The notes beneath the pieces were generated by a model, which saw only the letters and a list, made by a program, of their open reading frames with translations, searched no databases and had not been told where the DNA came from. From Chitinophaga filiformis (GTDB taxonomy: Bacteria; Bacteroidota; Bacteroidia; Chitinophagales; Chitinophagaceae), in the NCBI RefSeq assembly GCF_023100805.1, contig NZ_CP095855.1, positions 7,295,001-7,359,000 of the forward strand: a DNA stretch of 64,000 nucleotides, in the 5' to 3' direction. Both the position numbers and the translations under genes were made by a program. Position 1 is the first letter of the stretch; each line of letters opens with the position of its first letter. This document shows positions 33,082-42,226 of the stretch, one piece after another.

Positions 33082-34407
33082 TTATTTCTTCCTGAAGAAC
33101 AGTTTTAACGGTACCCCCTCGAAATCAAAGTTGCTACGGAGCTGATTTTCAAGGTAGTTCCTGTATGGTTGCTTCACATCATCCGGCAGATTACAGAAGA
33201 ATGCAAATGCCGGTGTAAACGTCGGAAGTTGCGTTACATACTTGATTTTGATAGGAATACCCCTCACTACAGGCGGATGGAAACTCTCGATCGCCTTCAG
33301 CATCACCTCATTCAACCTGGACGTCTGCACTTTACGCTTACGGTTCTCATATACACGCAGCGCCTCTTCTATTGCCTTGAAAATACGCTGTTTCTCCGTT
33401 ACTGAGGTGAATATCACCGGTACATCAGAGAATGGCGCCAGACGGCTTTTCAGGTCCTTTTCATAATCCCTTGCCGTATTGGTGCTTTTATCTTCGATCA
33501 GGTCCCATTTGTTCACCAGCACTACCAGGCCTTTCCCTTTACGGCCGGCCAGGCTGAAAATGCTCAGATCCTGCGCAGTGATGCCTTTGGTGGCATCGAG
33601 CAGCAGCAGGCAAACGTCTGCTTCATCCATCGCTTTGATAGCGCGGATAACAGAATAGAACTCCAGGTCTTCCTGTACTTTGTTCTTACGGCGCAAACCG
33701 GCAGTATCGATCAAAACAAAGTCCTTCTGGAACATCTTATAGTGGGTATGGATCGTATCGCGTGTAGTACCGGGAATGTCAGACACGATATTCCGCTCCT
33801 CTCCGATCAGGGCATTCAGCAGGGATGATTTACCCACATTCGGCTGACCGATGATCGCTATCTTCGGCAGTTCGGCTGCTTCCTGTGCTGCTTCCAGCGT
33901 GTCGTCGTCTTCAGGGATCATGCCGGTGATCTCATCCAGCAATTCACCACTGCCACTACCACTCATGGAAGACATGAAAAATACCTTTTCAAACCCGAGG
34001 CTGTAAAATTCCGTTGCTTCCAGCTGACGGGTATTATTATCCACTTTATTGACCACCAGTATCACCGGTTTGGAAGAACGACGCAATATATCCGCCATTT
34101 CAGCATCCAGATCAGTAATACCTGTAGCCACATCACACATGAACAACAGGAGGTTGGCCTCCTCCATTGCTATTTTTACCTGTTTGCGTATCTCACGCTC
34201 GAAAATATCTTCACTTCTGGATACAAAACCACCGGTATCAATCACGTTGAACGATTTCCCGTTCCAGTCCGCAACACCATATTGCCTGTCACGCGTAACA
34301 CCGCTCACGTCATCGACGATGGCTTTACGCTGCTCCAGCAAACGGTTGAACAGGGTAGATTTACCCACATTTGGACGACCGACGATTGCTACTGTAAATC
34401 CTGCCAT
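33082..34407 (-). CDS. der: Ribosome-assembly GTPase Der (EngA)
   Basis: This 441-residue protein has two tandem GTPase domains, the hallmark of Der: G1 GRPNVGKSTLFNRL (about 10-23) with DTGG and NKVD in the first, and GQPNVGKSSLLNAL (about 187-200) with DTAGLRRK and NKWD in the second. The C-terminal KH-like domain ends with the usual VPLKLFFRKK. Der is needed for 50S subunit maturation. It is 12 nt downstream of era, another ribosome-assembly GTPase, and co-transcribed with it. Confidence 0.97.
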   Translation of the reverse strand: MAGFTVAIVGRPNVGKSTLFNRLLEQRKAIVDDVSGVTRDRQYGVADWNGKSFNVIDTGGFVSRSEDIFEREIRKQVKIAMEEANLLLFMCDVATGITDLDAEMADILRRSSKPVILVVNKVDNNTRQLEATEFYSLGFEKVFFMSSMSGSGSGELLDEITGMIPEDDDTLEAAQEAAELPKIAIIGQPNVGKSSLLNALIGEERNIVSDIPGTTRDTIHTHYKMFQKDFVLIDTAGLRRKNKVQEDLEFYSVIRAIKAMDEADVCLLLLDATKGITAQDLSIFSLAGRKGKGLVVLVNKWDLIEDKSTNTARDYEKDLKSRLAPFSDVPVIFTSVTEKQRIFKAIEEALRVYENRKRKVQTSRLNEVMLKAIESFHPPVVRGIPIKIKYVTQLPTFTPAFAFFCNLPDDVKQPYRNYLENQLRSNFDFEGVPLKLFFRKK

Positions 34408-34419
34408 AACTAAATAAAA

Positions 34420-35295
34420 TTAATAACCGTATTCCCTTAAATAAATATCATTATCCCGCCACTTGCTGCGCACTTTCACAAATAGTTCAAGGAACACTTT
34501 CTGACCCACAAATTTCTCGATATCCTGGCGGGCCAGCGTACCGATCTTTTTAATGGAAGACCCTTTGTCGCCCAGGATGATCGCTTTCTGCGTCTCACGC
34601 GTCACAATGATCTCTGCCGAGATCTTGATCAGGGTGTTCTTCTCCTGGTATTGCGTTACAATTACCGCAGTATGATAAGGAATCTCTTCGTCGAACAGGT
34701 GAAATATCTTTTCCCGGATGATCTCGGCTACAAAAAAACGTGTAGACTTATCGGTTAACGTATCTTCCGGATAGAAGGGGTCGCTTTCCGGGAGCAGGGC
34801 TACCACAGTCTGCAGCAATGCAGGAACACCTTTTCCCTGCAGGGCAGAGATCACTACCACCTTTTCGGCTTTCCCCCACTCCTCGCATTTTTTAACCAAT
34901 GCGTCCAGCTCATCTTTCATCAGGAGGTCCGACTTGTTGATCACCAGGATACTGCGGGCTTTTAGCTTCAGCGATCCGAACAGCTCCAGGTTCTCTTCCA
35001 GGTTGTCTTTGGCGTCCATGAGCAACATGGCCACATCTGCATCCTCCAGCGCTGACTTAACAGCACCCATCATCTTTTCGTGCAGCCGGTAACGGGGATC
35101 GATAATACCAGGAGTGTCAGAGAATACGATCTGGTATTCCGGTGTGGTAACTATCCCCGTAATGCGGTGCCTGGTTGTCTGTACCTTCGGAGACACAATA
35201 GCGAGCTTTTCGCCCACCAGCGCGTTCATCAGGGTGCTCTTCCCTGCATTTGCCTTACCGAAGATATTTACAAAACCAGCTTTATGCATGCACAA
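34420..35295 (-). CDS. era: Ribosome-assembly GTPase Era
   Basis: This 291-residue protein has an N-terminal GTPase domain with G1 GKANAGKSTLMNAL (about 12-25), the effector region TTRHRITGI, G3 DTPGIID and G4 NKSD, and a C-terminal KH domain (IVTRETQKAIILGDKGSSIK split, with GxxG-type loop). Era binds 16S rRNA 3' end and matures the 30S subunit. It is upstream of der by 12 nt. A start at the second Met (MHKAG) is equally possible and changes two residues. Confidence 0.96.
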   Translation of the reverse strand: MCMHKAGFVNIFGKANAGKSTLMNALVGEKLAIVSPKVQTTRHRITGIVTTPEYQIVFSDTPGIIDPRYRLHEKMMGAVKSALEDADVAMLLMDAKDNLEENLELFGSLKLKARSILVINKSDLLMKDELDALVKKCEEWGKAEKVVVISALQGKGVPALLQTVVALLPESDPFYPEDTLTDKSTRFFVAEIIREKIFHLFDEEIPYHTAVIVTQYQEKNTLIKISAEIIVTRETQKAIILGDKGSSIKKIGTLARQDIEKFVGQKVFLELFVKVRSKWRDNDIYLREYGY

Positions 35296-35324
35296 CGAAT
35301 TTCCTTAACTTCCTGAAATAAAAA

Positions 35325-35349
35325 AAGCCGAATCACTTCGGCCTTTTTT
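35325..35349 (-). terminator. Terminator between the tRNA gene and era
   Basis: The stem AAGCCGAA/TTCGGCCT-type hairpin with a 4-nt loop is flanked by A-run and T-run, so it works in both directions. On the minus strand it ends the tRNA transcript ahead of era. Confidence 0.82.
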
Positions 35350-35364
35350 TGCTTTGATTTTTTG

Positions 35365-35436
<72 letters not shown>

Positions 35437-35445
35437 ATGAGGGTG

Positions 35446-35475
35446 CAAAGATAGGATTAAAATCATTTCCGCCAA
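35446..35475 (-). promoter_or_regulatory. Promoter of the initiator tRNA
   Basis: On the minus strand TTG (complement of 35473-35475), 19 nt and TATCTTTG (complement of 35446-35453). The -7 box ends 9 nt before the mature tRNA 5' end. Confidence 0.68.
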
Positions 35476-35828
35476 ATCTTTTTTAGAAAAATCTGAAAAA
35501 GATAAAAAAAATCGTTCTGCATTCTTTTTCTTCGGTCACCTAAAGCGGCTTACTGTAAAGCGTTTCGTCGCTTTCCCGCCGCCAGGTCCGCTGCTGCGAT
35601 AAAAAATGTTGCTCTGCCCGGTGATTAAACCGGACCAACACTTCAACACCTCCCGCAGCCAGGTCCGCTATGATAGAAACATTGCGGATACCTACTGAAG
35701 CAAGCCAGCCAGATTGTTGGACATTATTCGTCGTCTACCGTGAAACATTGCCACTACCTGACTGATTTAATCCAGCCAACACTGCAACACCAAACGCAGC
35801 ATGGTGTCTGCGACCGCCGGTATGTGAC
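35476..35828. other. Intergenic region with a degenerate direct repeat
   Basis: About 350 nt without a gene. CCCGCCGCCAGGTCCGCT at 35575 recurs as CCCGCAGCCAGGTCCGCT at 35652, and GATTAAACCGGACCAACACT at 35622 recurs as GATTTAATCCAGCCAACACT at 35764. The pattern suggests an old duplication with later insertion; no fold or reading frame stands out. Confidence 0.6.
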
Positions 35829-36215
35829 CTAAAAAGGCAGATCGTCTGCCACATCCGCATCATCGCCTGCAGCTTCTTCCACTTCCTTCCCGCCAACGCC
35901 ACGGCGACTGGAAAGTAACTGTAAAGTGGTTACCCGCAGGCGGATCGAGGATTGCTGTTCTCCCTGATTGTTCACATACACTTCTGCAGATGGATTGCCA
36001 TCCACATAGATGCGCGTGCCCTTCGTCAGGTAAGGTCCTACCTTTTCATGCTCCCAATAGGAACAGTCGACCCAGATGGTCTTTTCCTGCAGTATGCCAT
36101 CCCTGTTTGTGAAACGTTCTGTGTGTGCAACACGAAAGCTGAGTACGGTCTTGCCATTTACATGCCGCTGAACTGCATCATGTCCCAGATGCCCGATTAA
36201 CTGTAGTCTGATCAT
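35829..36215 (-). CDS. ssb: Single-stranded DNA-binding protein
   Basis: This 128-residue protein has an N-terminal OB fold (about 1-105: MIRLQLIGHLGHDAVQRHVNG, split; conserved aromatic W in KTIWVDCSYW) and the acidic C-terminal tip DDADVADDLPF that recruits replication and repair partners. SSB coats single-stranded DNA during replication, recombination and repair. It is a single gene with a degenerate repeat region downstream. Bacteroidota often have a second ssb, so this may be a paralogue. Confidence 0.94.
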   Translation of the reverse strand: MIRLQLIGHLGHDAVQRHVNGKTVLSFRVAHTERFTNRDGILQEKTIWVDCSYWEHEKVGPYLTKGTRIYVDGNPSAEVYVNNQGEQQSSIRLRVTTLQLLSSRRGVGGKEVEEAAGDDADVADDLPF

Positions 36216-36346
36216 TACAGATTCAATTTGGTTAACGATAAAAAAAGTTCAGGGAGGATTCAATTTGAGAGAGCGGTATAATGATTGAAAATTATACATT
36301 TTCTTTCATTGTGAAAAATATTTTCTCTTTTTAATCAAAGCAGCTA

Positions 36347-36354
36347 TAACTTTG
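36347..36354 (+). promoter_or_regulatory. -7 element ahead of the TPP riboswitch
   Basis: TAACTTTG matches TAnnTTTG and lies about 50 nt before the riboswitch. No TTG at the usual distance upstream. Confidence 0.45.
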
Positions 36355-36404
36355 TCCCGGAAACAGGAGTGCGTACTGGCGCAAATTAGCATTCAAAACT
36401 CCCA

Positions 36405-36493
36405 TGTTTCACCTCGGGGTGCCTTACTATCAGGCTGAGATCAGACCCGTTGAACCTGACCAGGTAATGCTGTTTAGGAAAGGTAAGCGAACA
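36405..36493 (+). ncRNA. TPP (THI-box) riboswitch
   Basis: The hallmark words of the TPP aptamer appear in order: CGGGGTGCC, CAGGCTGAGA, CCCGTTGAACCTGA, GGTAATGCTG and TTTAGGAAAGG. The closing helix P1 can form between ACCT (36411-36414) and AGGT (36481-36484). CTTACC (36502-36507) is complementary to GGTAAG (36482-36487) of the 3' P1 strand, giving an alternative pairing. No T-run follows, so control may be at translation or another terminator-free mechanism. It should reduce expression of the receptor gene at 36560 when thiamine pyrophosphate is plentiful. Confidence 0.95.
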
Positions 36494-36559
36494 ATCTCTT
36501 CCTTACCCGCATATTGAAAGAAAGCTACAGATTGTAAGCTATTAAACCGTCATAGTCCA

Positions 36560-38941
36560 ATGAGACAATTTTTATTTCTTTTGCTGCTATGCAGCTTAAG
36601 TACTGTACACGCGCAAACGGTGCTGACAGGAACAGTGACCGACAAGAACAGCGGCAAACCGCTGCAGGGCGTGTCTGTAAGTATCCCTTCCGCCAACGCC
36701 GGTATTCATACCAATGCCAGCGGTCAATACCGATTTACCATCCCTGCTAAAGGCCAGTATACCTTACAGGCCACTTATCTCGGTTTTAAGACATTCACCA
36801 CCAATATCACCGCCAACGGCAGCAACATTCAGACAGACATCTCCCTGGAAGAAACAGGACTGTTCGTGAAGCCTGTTGAGATCACCAGCCTGCGTGCAGG
36901 TGAGCATTCTCCCTTCACACAGTCGACGCTGACCGCTGAAGATATCAAAAGGCAGAACCTCGGACAGGACCTGCCATTGCTGCTCAACCAGCAGCCAGGT
37001 GTGGTAACAAATTCCGATGCCGGAACAGGTATCGGTTACACCGGCATCCGTGTAAGAGGCTCTGATATCACCCGTATCAATGTTACGGCAAACGGTATCC
37101 CTATCAATGACGCAGAATCACAGGGTACCTTCTTCGTGAACATGCCCGATTTCGCGTCTTCTGTCAGCAGCATCCAGCTGCAACGTGGTGTAGGCACTTC
37201 CACCAACGGCGCCGGTGCTTTTGGGGCTTCACTGAACCTCAGCACCAACGATTTCAGGGATAAAGCCTATGGTGAGATCAGCAACAGCTACGGTTCCTTC
37301 AATTCATGGAAACATACAGTGAAAGCAGGTTCTGGTCTGATCAACGATCACTTTACCATCGATGCGAGGCTGTCCAAGATCTCTTCGGATGGCTATATAG
37401 ACCGCGCTTCTTCCGACCTGCGCTCCTTCTATACTTCCGCTGCCTATATCTCAAAAAACACCGCCATACGGCTCAACGTATTTTCCGGCAAAGAAAAGAC
37501 CTACCAGGCATGGAACGGCGTACCGTTTGACTCACTGAAAACACACCGTACCTACAATTCCGCCGGACAACGTTCTGACGGTTCCTACTACGATAATGAA
37601 ACTGATAATTACCAGCAGGATCATTACCAGTTATTCCTGAACCAATCTCTCAGCTCAAGGCTCGACTTCAACGTGGCAGCACACTATACGCGCGGCAGGG
37701 GTTACTATGAGCAATACAGGGAAGAAGAAGCATTTGCGGACTATGGTTTGCCTGATCCCGTGATCAATGGCGCGCCGGTAACCAAAACAGATCTTATCAG
37801 GCAGCTATGGCTGGATAATGATTTCTATGGTGGCATCTTCTCTGTCAACTATAAAGGCGATAAACTGAACTGGAGCCTCGGCGGCGGATGGAACAGATAT
37901 GAGGGCAGTCACTATGGTAAGATCATCTGGGCACAGTATGCTGCAGGTATAGATAAGGATCATAAGTATTACGACAACGATGCCTTCAAACGCGATTTCA
38001 ATGTCTACTGGAAAGGCGAATATAAACTCACAACAGACCTTCGCCTGTTTGCCGATCTGCAATACCGTACAGTGAAATACAATATCGATGGATTTGATGA
38101 TAATCCACACCTGATACAACACAACGACTACAACTTCTTCAATCCGAAAGCAGGTATTTCCTATACGCTGGATAGTCACCAGGAAGTATACGCATCATTT
38201 GCTGTTGGCAATAAAGAACCGAACCGCGACGACTTTGAAGCAGATATCAACCACACGCCTAAACATGAGTCATTACGCGATGTAGAAGCCGGATACGCTT
38301 ACCACAGTAATAACCTGGTATTACAGGGCAATGTCTATTACATGGACTATAAAAACCAGCTGGTGCAAACCGGTCAGCTGAATGATGTAGGCGCTTATAC
38401 CCGCACTAATATTCCGAAAAGCTACCGCGCTGGCATAGAGCTGCAGGCAAGCACAAGACTGGGACATCTCTTCACACTCTCGGCCAATGCAGCCCTGAGC
38501 CGCAACAAAGTAAAAGACTTCCGCAATTTCCTGGATAACTGGAATACCGGCCTGCAGGATACCGTTGCTTACAACAACAGCAATATTGCCTTCTCTCCTG
38601 CTTTCGTGGGTGGCTACACGCTGACTGCAAAGCCGATAAGGAACCTGGAAATAAGCCTGCTGGGCAAGTATGTAAGCAGGCAGTACCTGGATAATACCGG
38701 CACAAAAGAACGTAGCCTGGACGGTTATTATACTAACGATCTGCGTATTAACTATGTCATCCCCCAGCCATTGTTCAAAGAACTGGGTATACAGTTCATG
38801 CTGAACAATATCTGGAACAAGAAGTACTCACCCAACGGATGGACCTACGCATATAAAGAGGATGGGGCCGAAAAATCGACTAACGGGTATTATCCGATGG
38901 CTGGTACCAATTTCTTCGCCGGCGTCAATATAGCCTTCTGA
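36560..38941 (+). CDS. TonB-dependent outer-membrane receptor, probably for thiamine
   Basis: This 793-residue protein has a signal peptide (MRQFLFLLLLCSLSTVHAQ), a carboxypeptidase-like regulatory domain (about 20-112, LTGTVTDKNSGKPLQGVSVS), a plug domain (about 120-235, IKRQNLGQDLPLLLNQQPGV, IRVRGSDITRINVTANGIP) and a C-terminal 22-strand barrel ending in an aromatic residue (NIAF). It imports a ligand across the outer membrane with TonB energy. The TPP riboswitch directly upstream makes thiamine or a precursor the likely ligand, as with the OMR receptors described in Bacteroidota. No inner-membrane thiamine transporter follows in the operon. Confidence 0.93.
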   Translation: MRQFLFLLLLCSLSTVHAQTVLTGTVTDKNSGKPLQGVSVSIPSANAGIHTNASGQYRFTIPAKGQYTLQATYLGFKTFTTNITANGSNIQTDISLEETGLFVKPVEITSLRAGEHSPFTQSTLTAEDIKRQNLGQDLPLLLNQQPGVVTNSDAGTGIGYTGIRVRGSDITRINVTANGIPINDAESQGTFFVNMPDFASSVSSIQLQRGVGTSTNGAGAFGASLNLSTNDFRDKAYGEISNSYGSFNSWKHTVKAGSGLINDHFTIDARLSKISSDGYIDRASSDLRSFYTSAAYISKNTAIRLNVFSGKEKTYQAWNGVPFDSLKTHRTYNSAGQRSDGSYYDNETDNYQQDHYQLFLNQSLSSRLDFNVAAHYTRGRGYYEQYREEEAFADYGLPDPVINGAPVTKTDLIRQLWLDNDFYGGIFSVNYKGDKLNWSLGGGWNRYEGSHYGKIIWAQYAAGIDKDHKYYDNDAFKRDFNVYWKGEYKLTTDLRLFADLQYRTVKYNIDGFDDNPHLIQHNDYNFFNPKAGISYTLDSHQEVYASFAVGNKEPNRDDFEADINHTPKHESLRDVEAGYAYHSNNLVLQGNVYYMDYKNQLVQTGQLNDVGAYTRTNIPKSYRAGIELQASTRLGHLFTLSANAALSRNKVKDFRNFLDNWNTGLQDTVAYNNSNIAFSPAFVGGYTLTAKPIRNLEISLLGKYVSRQYLDNTGTKERSLDGYYTNDLRINYVIPQPLFKELGIQFMLNNIWNKKYSPNGWTYAYKEDGAEKSTNGYYPMAGTNFFAGVNIAF

Positions 38942-38959
38942 CGTAGCCTTAAATATATT

Positions 38960-38996
38960 AAGGGCCGTCCGCCTCCCGGCGTGACGGCCCTTTTTG
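38960..38996 (+). terminator. Intrinsic terminator of the thiamine-type receptor gene
   Basis: The stem AGGGCCGTC/GACGGCCCT with a 13-nt loop (itself able to pair) is followed by TTTTTGTTTT. Confidence 0.92.
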
Positions 38997-39269
38997 TTTT
39001 CCGCCGCCTGTATACCGTATGAAAATGAATTACGGTTATATATTAATAAATTACACTATATTGCATTGGAAATCACACCTATACCTCCAAGGGGACATTG
39101 CATGATACCTTATACCCGGTCACATGTGACCATCACTGTTCGTATACCTGGCAGCGCGTTTAAACAAAAACGGCCTGAAACAAGACTTTCATCGCATATC
39201 ACCTTTCCGGCCGGTACAGGCCCTGTACATTATCAAATTCACACCCATTACACGCTTTAAACACTTAAA
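38997..39269. other. Intergenic region, nothing recognised
   Basis: About 270 nt between a terminator and the next plus-strand gene. An 88-codon open frame here starts inside the terminator tail, lacks any family motif and is not supported. No -7 box of the TAnnTTTG type was seen before 39270. Confidence 0.5.
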
Positions 39270-40823
39270 ATGAAAAAAAGGCTCCTATTATTCCTGTACA
39301 CTTTATTTGTTGTACTTAGTGCCAGTGCTCAGTCCCGGGTATTCAAACAGGTAGGCAGCGGTATTTCCACCTCGCTGCACAGCATTTTGCAGGATGGAAG
39401 TCTTGTAGGTTACCTGACCTTTACAGAACTTGAAAAAGCCAGCAAAGACTCTTTCAACTACGAGATCACTATCATGGACGAGAACCTGAACGATATCGGA
39501 AAGGTAAAATTCCGTCAGCAGAAACTCAACCTGCGCGATGTGGCCTTCGAGCAGGATATGCTTTGTCTGGCCTATATTAAAAGCGATGTATTAGGCACCA
39601 CTGCAAGACACAAGATCTCTTATAAAATAGCCGCCAGGAAAGGCTATGTATCATTCTTCGCACAATTCATCAACCTGCAGGGCGAGATCACGAAGACCTT
39701 TGAAAAGAAAGCAGATGTTGATCTTTATGTTGCGCTGAAGGAATATGAAATGGGTATCCGTCCGTTGAAAGAGGATATCCAGCTGAAAAATATCAGTGGC
39801 GTAGGTTTTGCGGCCTTTTACGGCGACAAGACCAAAAAACCTTTGCTCACTTTCAATGCTGCCGGCGAAAAGATCAGTGAAAGACAGGTGAAGGAAGTAG
39901 CAGAGAGCTATTACTTGCATACTGCAGGTGATGATATCTACCTGCTGACACAAAAAGCACAGGAATATGGCAACGGTTATACCCTTTACGGATATAGTGG
40001 TACCGCCAACTCTCCCACACTGAAATTGCAGTTGAAAGATAAAAAACAGCGTATGCTGGATATCCTTGGTTTCGGGAATGACCCTGCAACCGGCAAACTG
40101 TTCATCTCGGGCATCGTCGGCGGCAGATCGGATAACACGATGAATGATGTATATGATATCTACAATGGAAAACTTCAGGGTATTTTCAAAATAGATATAA
40201 ACGGCGCTCATAAAGAAGATGTGAAAACTGTTTATTCCTGCTGGGCCGACAGCACCCATGGCGATATCAACAACAAGGGTTACATCGCCAGCGCCCACGG
40301 GCATATCGTGCCACGTCCTTCTTTCAGGGACTTTGAAGGCAACACCTATTTCCTGGGAAGCCGCCTTACTGCAAAGAAGAACAAAGGAGCGATGATTGCC
40401 GGTATAGCCACAATGCCGCTGCTGATCCCCTATTACGTACTATTGGCAACCGGTTCTTTCGGGACCTATTCTTTTGATGATGTACTGGTAATGCAAATGG
40501 ACAAAAATGGTAAGATCCATTATATTGACAGCATCGGTACTGAACTGTACAAACGAAAGAATGCAGCGCCAATATTCAAAGGGGCTGATAACTGTACTTT
40601 CTATTCCTTAACCAACCCCGATACCAAAACATCCTTCCTGATTGTTAAAGGCGAAAAAGACATTACTATCTACAATGTTCACGATAAAAAGATCGTGCGG
40701 AAAATAGCCAGGACCAATAATGAGGTGAAAACAAACATATATCCTGCAAAAGATGGCCACATCATTGTTTCAGAGTATGATGAAAAGGAGAAATCCACGA
40801 GGTTATCCATTGAGGCTATTTAG
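39270..40823 (+). CDS. Secreted protein of unknown function
   Basis: This 517-residue protein begins with a clean signal peptide (MKKRLLLFLYTLFVVLSASA then QS). The mature part is beta-rich, with repeated blade-like patterns (ITIMDENLNDIGKVKFRQQK, VSFFAQFINLQGEITKTFEK, LLTQKAQEYGNGYTLYGYSG), which would fit a propeller-like or WD-type fold. A short hydrophobic stretch (GAMIAGIATMPLLIPYYVLL, about 371-390) may be a membrane contact or a buried strand. I do not recognise the family. A 61-nt perfect palindrome follows 4 nt after the stop. Confidence 0.85.
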   Translation: MKKRLLLFLYTLFVVLSASAQSRVFKQVGSGISTSLHSILQDGSLVGYLTFTELEKASKDSFNYEITIMDENLNDIGKVKFRQQKLNLRDVAFEQDMLCLAYIKSDVLGTTARHKISYKIAARKGYVSFFAQFINLQGEITKTFEKKADVDLYVALKEYEMGIRPLKEDIQLKNISGVGFAAFYGDKTKKPLLTFNAAGEKISERQVKEVAESYYLHTAGDDIYLLTQKAQEYGNGYTLYGYSGTANSPTLKLQLKDKKQRMLDILGFGNDPATGKLFISGIVGGRSDNTMNDVYDIYNGKLQGIFKIDINGAHKEDVKTVYSCWADSTHGDINNKGYIASAHGHIVPRPSFRDFEGNTYFLGSRLTAKKNKGAMIAGIATMPLLIPYYVLLATGSFGTYSFDDVLVMQMDKNGKIHYIDSIGTELYKRKNAAPIFKGADNCTFYSLTNPDTKTSFLIVKGEKDITIYNVHDKKIVRKIARTNNEVKTNIYPAKDGHIIVSEYDEKEKSTRLSIEAI

Positions 40824-40827
40824 TAAC

Positions 40828-40888
40828 TATGTTATAAAAGAAGAAGCCTGAAAGTATGATACTTTCAGGCTTCTTCTTTTATAACATA
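40828..40888. terminator. Bidirectional terminator, 30-bp perfect stem
   Basis: The arms 40828-40857 and 40859-40888 are exact inverted complements around a single central base. It lies 4 nt after one stop and 4 nt before the argH stop, ending both convergent transcripts. The AAAAGAAGAAG/CTTCTTCTTTT part supplies the T-rich 3' side on each strand. Confidence 0.9.
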
Positions 40889-40892
40889 TAGC

Positions 40893-42224
40893 TTAACGCA
40901 ACAACTTTTCTATCGCTGCCGCTACCTTTCCGAAAGGAAAGCCTTTGATCACTTCATCCATCATCCTGCTCACTTCTGCATTGCCCGGGTTACCGATACT
41001 GCCTTCGTGTGTATGCTGTACGGTCTGCTCAGGTTCGAAATTGCCTTTCTCAATATCCAGCCCTACCTGCTTGTATGCTTCACGGAAAGGCACGCCTTCC
41101 AGTACAAGCCTGTTCACTACTTCTACACTGAACAGGTAACGATACTTTTCATCATCCAGTATATTTTCTTTGATGCGGATATTTTCCAGCATTAATCCCG
41201 CCATCCGTAAACAATCTTTCAGCACGCCGAATGCAGGGAACAGGTTTTCCTTCAGCAACTGCAGATCACGGTGGTAACCGCTGGGCAGGTTCGTGATCAT
41301 CATCGTGATCTCATTCGGCAAAGCCTGGAGTTTGTTACCATGTGAGCGGATCAGTTCCCATACATCAGGATTCTTCTTATGCGGCATGATACTGGAACCT
41401 GTGGTCAGCTCGTCCGGGAAACTGATGAAGCCAAAGTTCTGGTTCATGAACAAACAGGCGTCCATTGCCATCTTGGCCACTGTAGAGGCAATACCTGCCA
41501 GTGCAAAAGCAACGATCTTTTCTGTTTTTCCACGTCCCATCTGGGCATACACCACATTGTAATTCAGATCATCAAAACCCAGCAGCTGCGTGGTCATGGT
41601 ACGGTTCAGCGGGAATGAGGAACCATAACCGGCAGCAGAACCCAATGGATTCTTATTTACAACCTTATAAGCGCCCTGTAAAACGGTCAGGTCATCTACC
41701 AGGCTTTCTGCATAAGCGCCGAACCATAATCCGAAGGAAGATGGCATGGCGATCTGCAGGTGCGTATAGCCCGGCAACAGGTGATCTTTATACTGCACAC
41801 TTTTCTGTTGCAGGAGGTCGAATAAGGTCTTTACCTCTCCTACCAGCACTTCCAGTTCATGACGGAGGAACAGCTTCAGGTCTACCAGTACCTGGTCGTT
41901 ACGGGAACGGCCACTGTGGATCTTCTTGCCTACCTCTCCCAGCCTGCGGGTGAGCAACAATTCTACCTGTGAATGGATGTCTTCGACCCCATCTTCCAGT
42001 GTAAAATTGCCCTCCTGTATTTCTTTGTATATCTGCTTTAACTCTTTCTGCAGGATGGCCAGCTCATCTGCCGTTAACAGGCCGATGCTCTCCAGCATGG
42101 TCGTATGCGCCAGGGAGCCCAGCACATCAAATGGCGCCAGATAAGCGTCCATCTCACGGTCTTTACCGACTGTAAACCGGTCCACTTCTGCCAGCGCGGC
42201 TTTATCCTTTTGCCAGATTTTCAT
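40893..42224 (-). CDS. argH: Argininosuccinate lyase
   Basis: This 443-residue protein belongs to the fumarase/aspartase superfamily: HSGRSRNDQV (about 98-107), GYTHLQIAMPSSFGLWF (about 153-169) and the signature TTGSSIMPHKKNPDVWEL (about 271-288) with the catalytic Ser. It splits argininosuccinate to arginine and fumarate, the last step. Slightly shorter than E. coli ArgH (457). Last gene of the arginine operon, 2 nt after argE. Confidence 0.96.
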   Translation of the reverse strand: MKIWQKDKAALAEVDRFTVGKDREMDAYLAPFDVLGSLAHTTMLESIGLLTADELAILQKELKQIYKEIQEGNFTLEDGVEDIHSQVELLLTRRLGEVGKKIHSGRSRNDQVLVDLKLFLRHELEVLVGEVKTLFDLLQQKSVQYKDHLLPGYTHLQIAMPSSFGLWFGAYAESLVDDLTVLQGAYKVVNKNPLGSAAGYGSSFPLNRTMTTQLLGFDDLNYNVVYAQMGRGKTEKIVAFALAGIASTVAKMAMDACLFMNQNFGFISFPDELTTGSSIMPHKKNPDVWELIRSHGNKLQALPNEITMMITNLPSGYHRDLQLLKENLFPAFGVLKDCLRMAGLMLENIRIKENILDDEKYRYLFSVEVVNRLVLEGVPFREAYKQVGLDIEKGNFEPEQTVQHTHEGSIGNPGNAEVSRMMDEVIKGFPFGKVAAAIEKLLR

Positions 42225-42226
42225 GT

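Noticed and set aside
38994..39260. An 88-codon open frame after the thiamine-type receptor
   Set aside because: It begins in the terminator tail, has no recognisable domain and no promoter.
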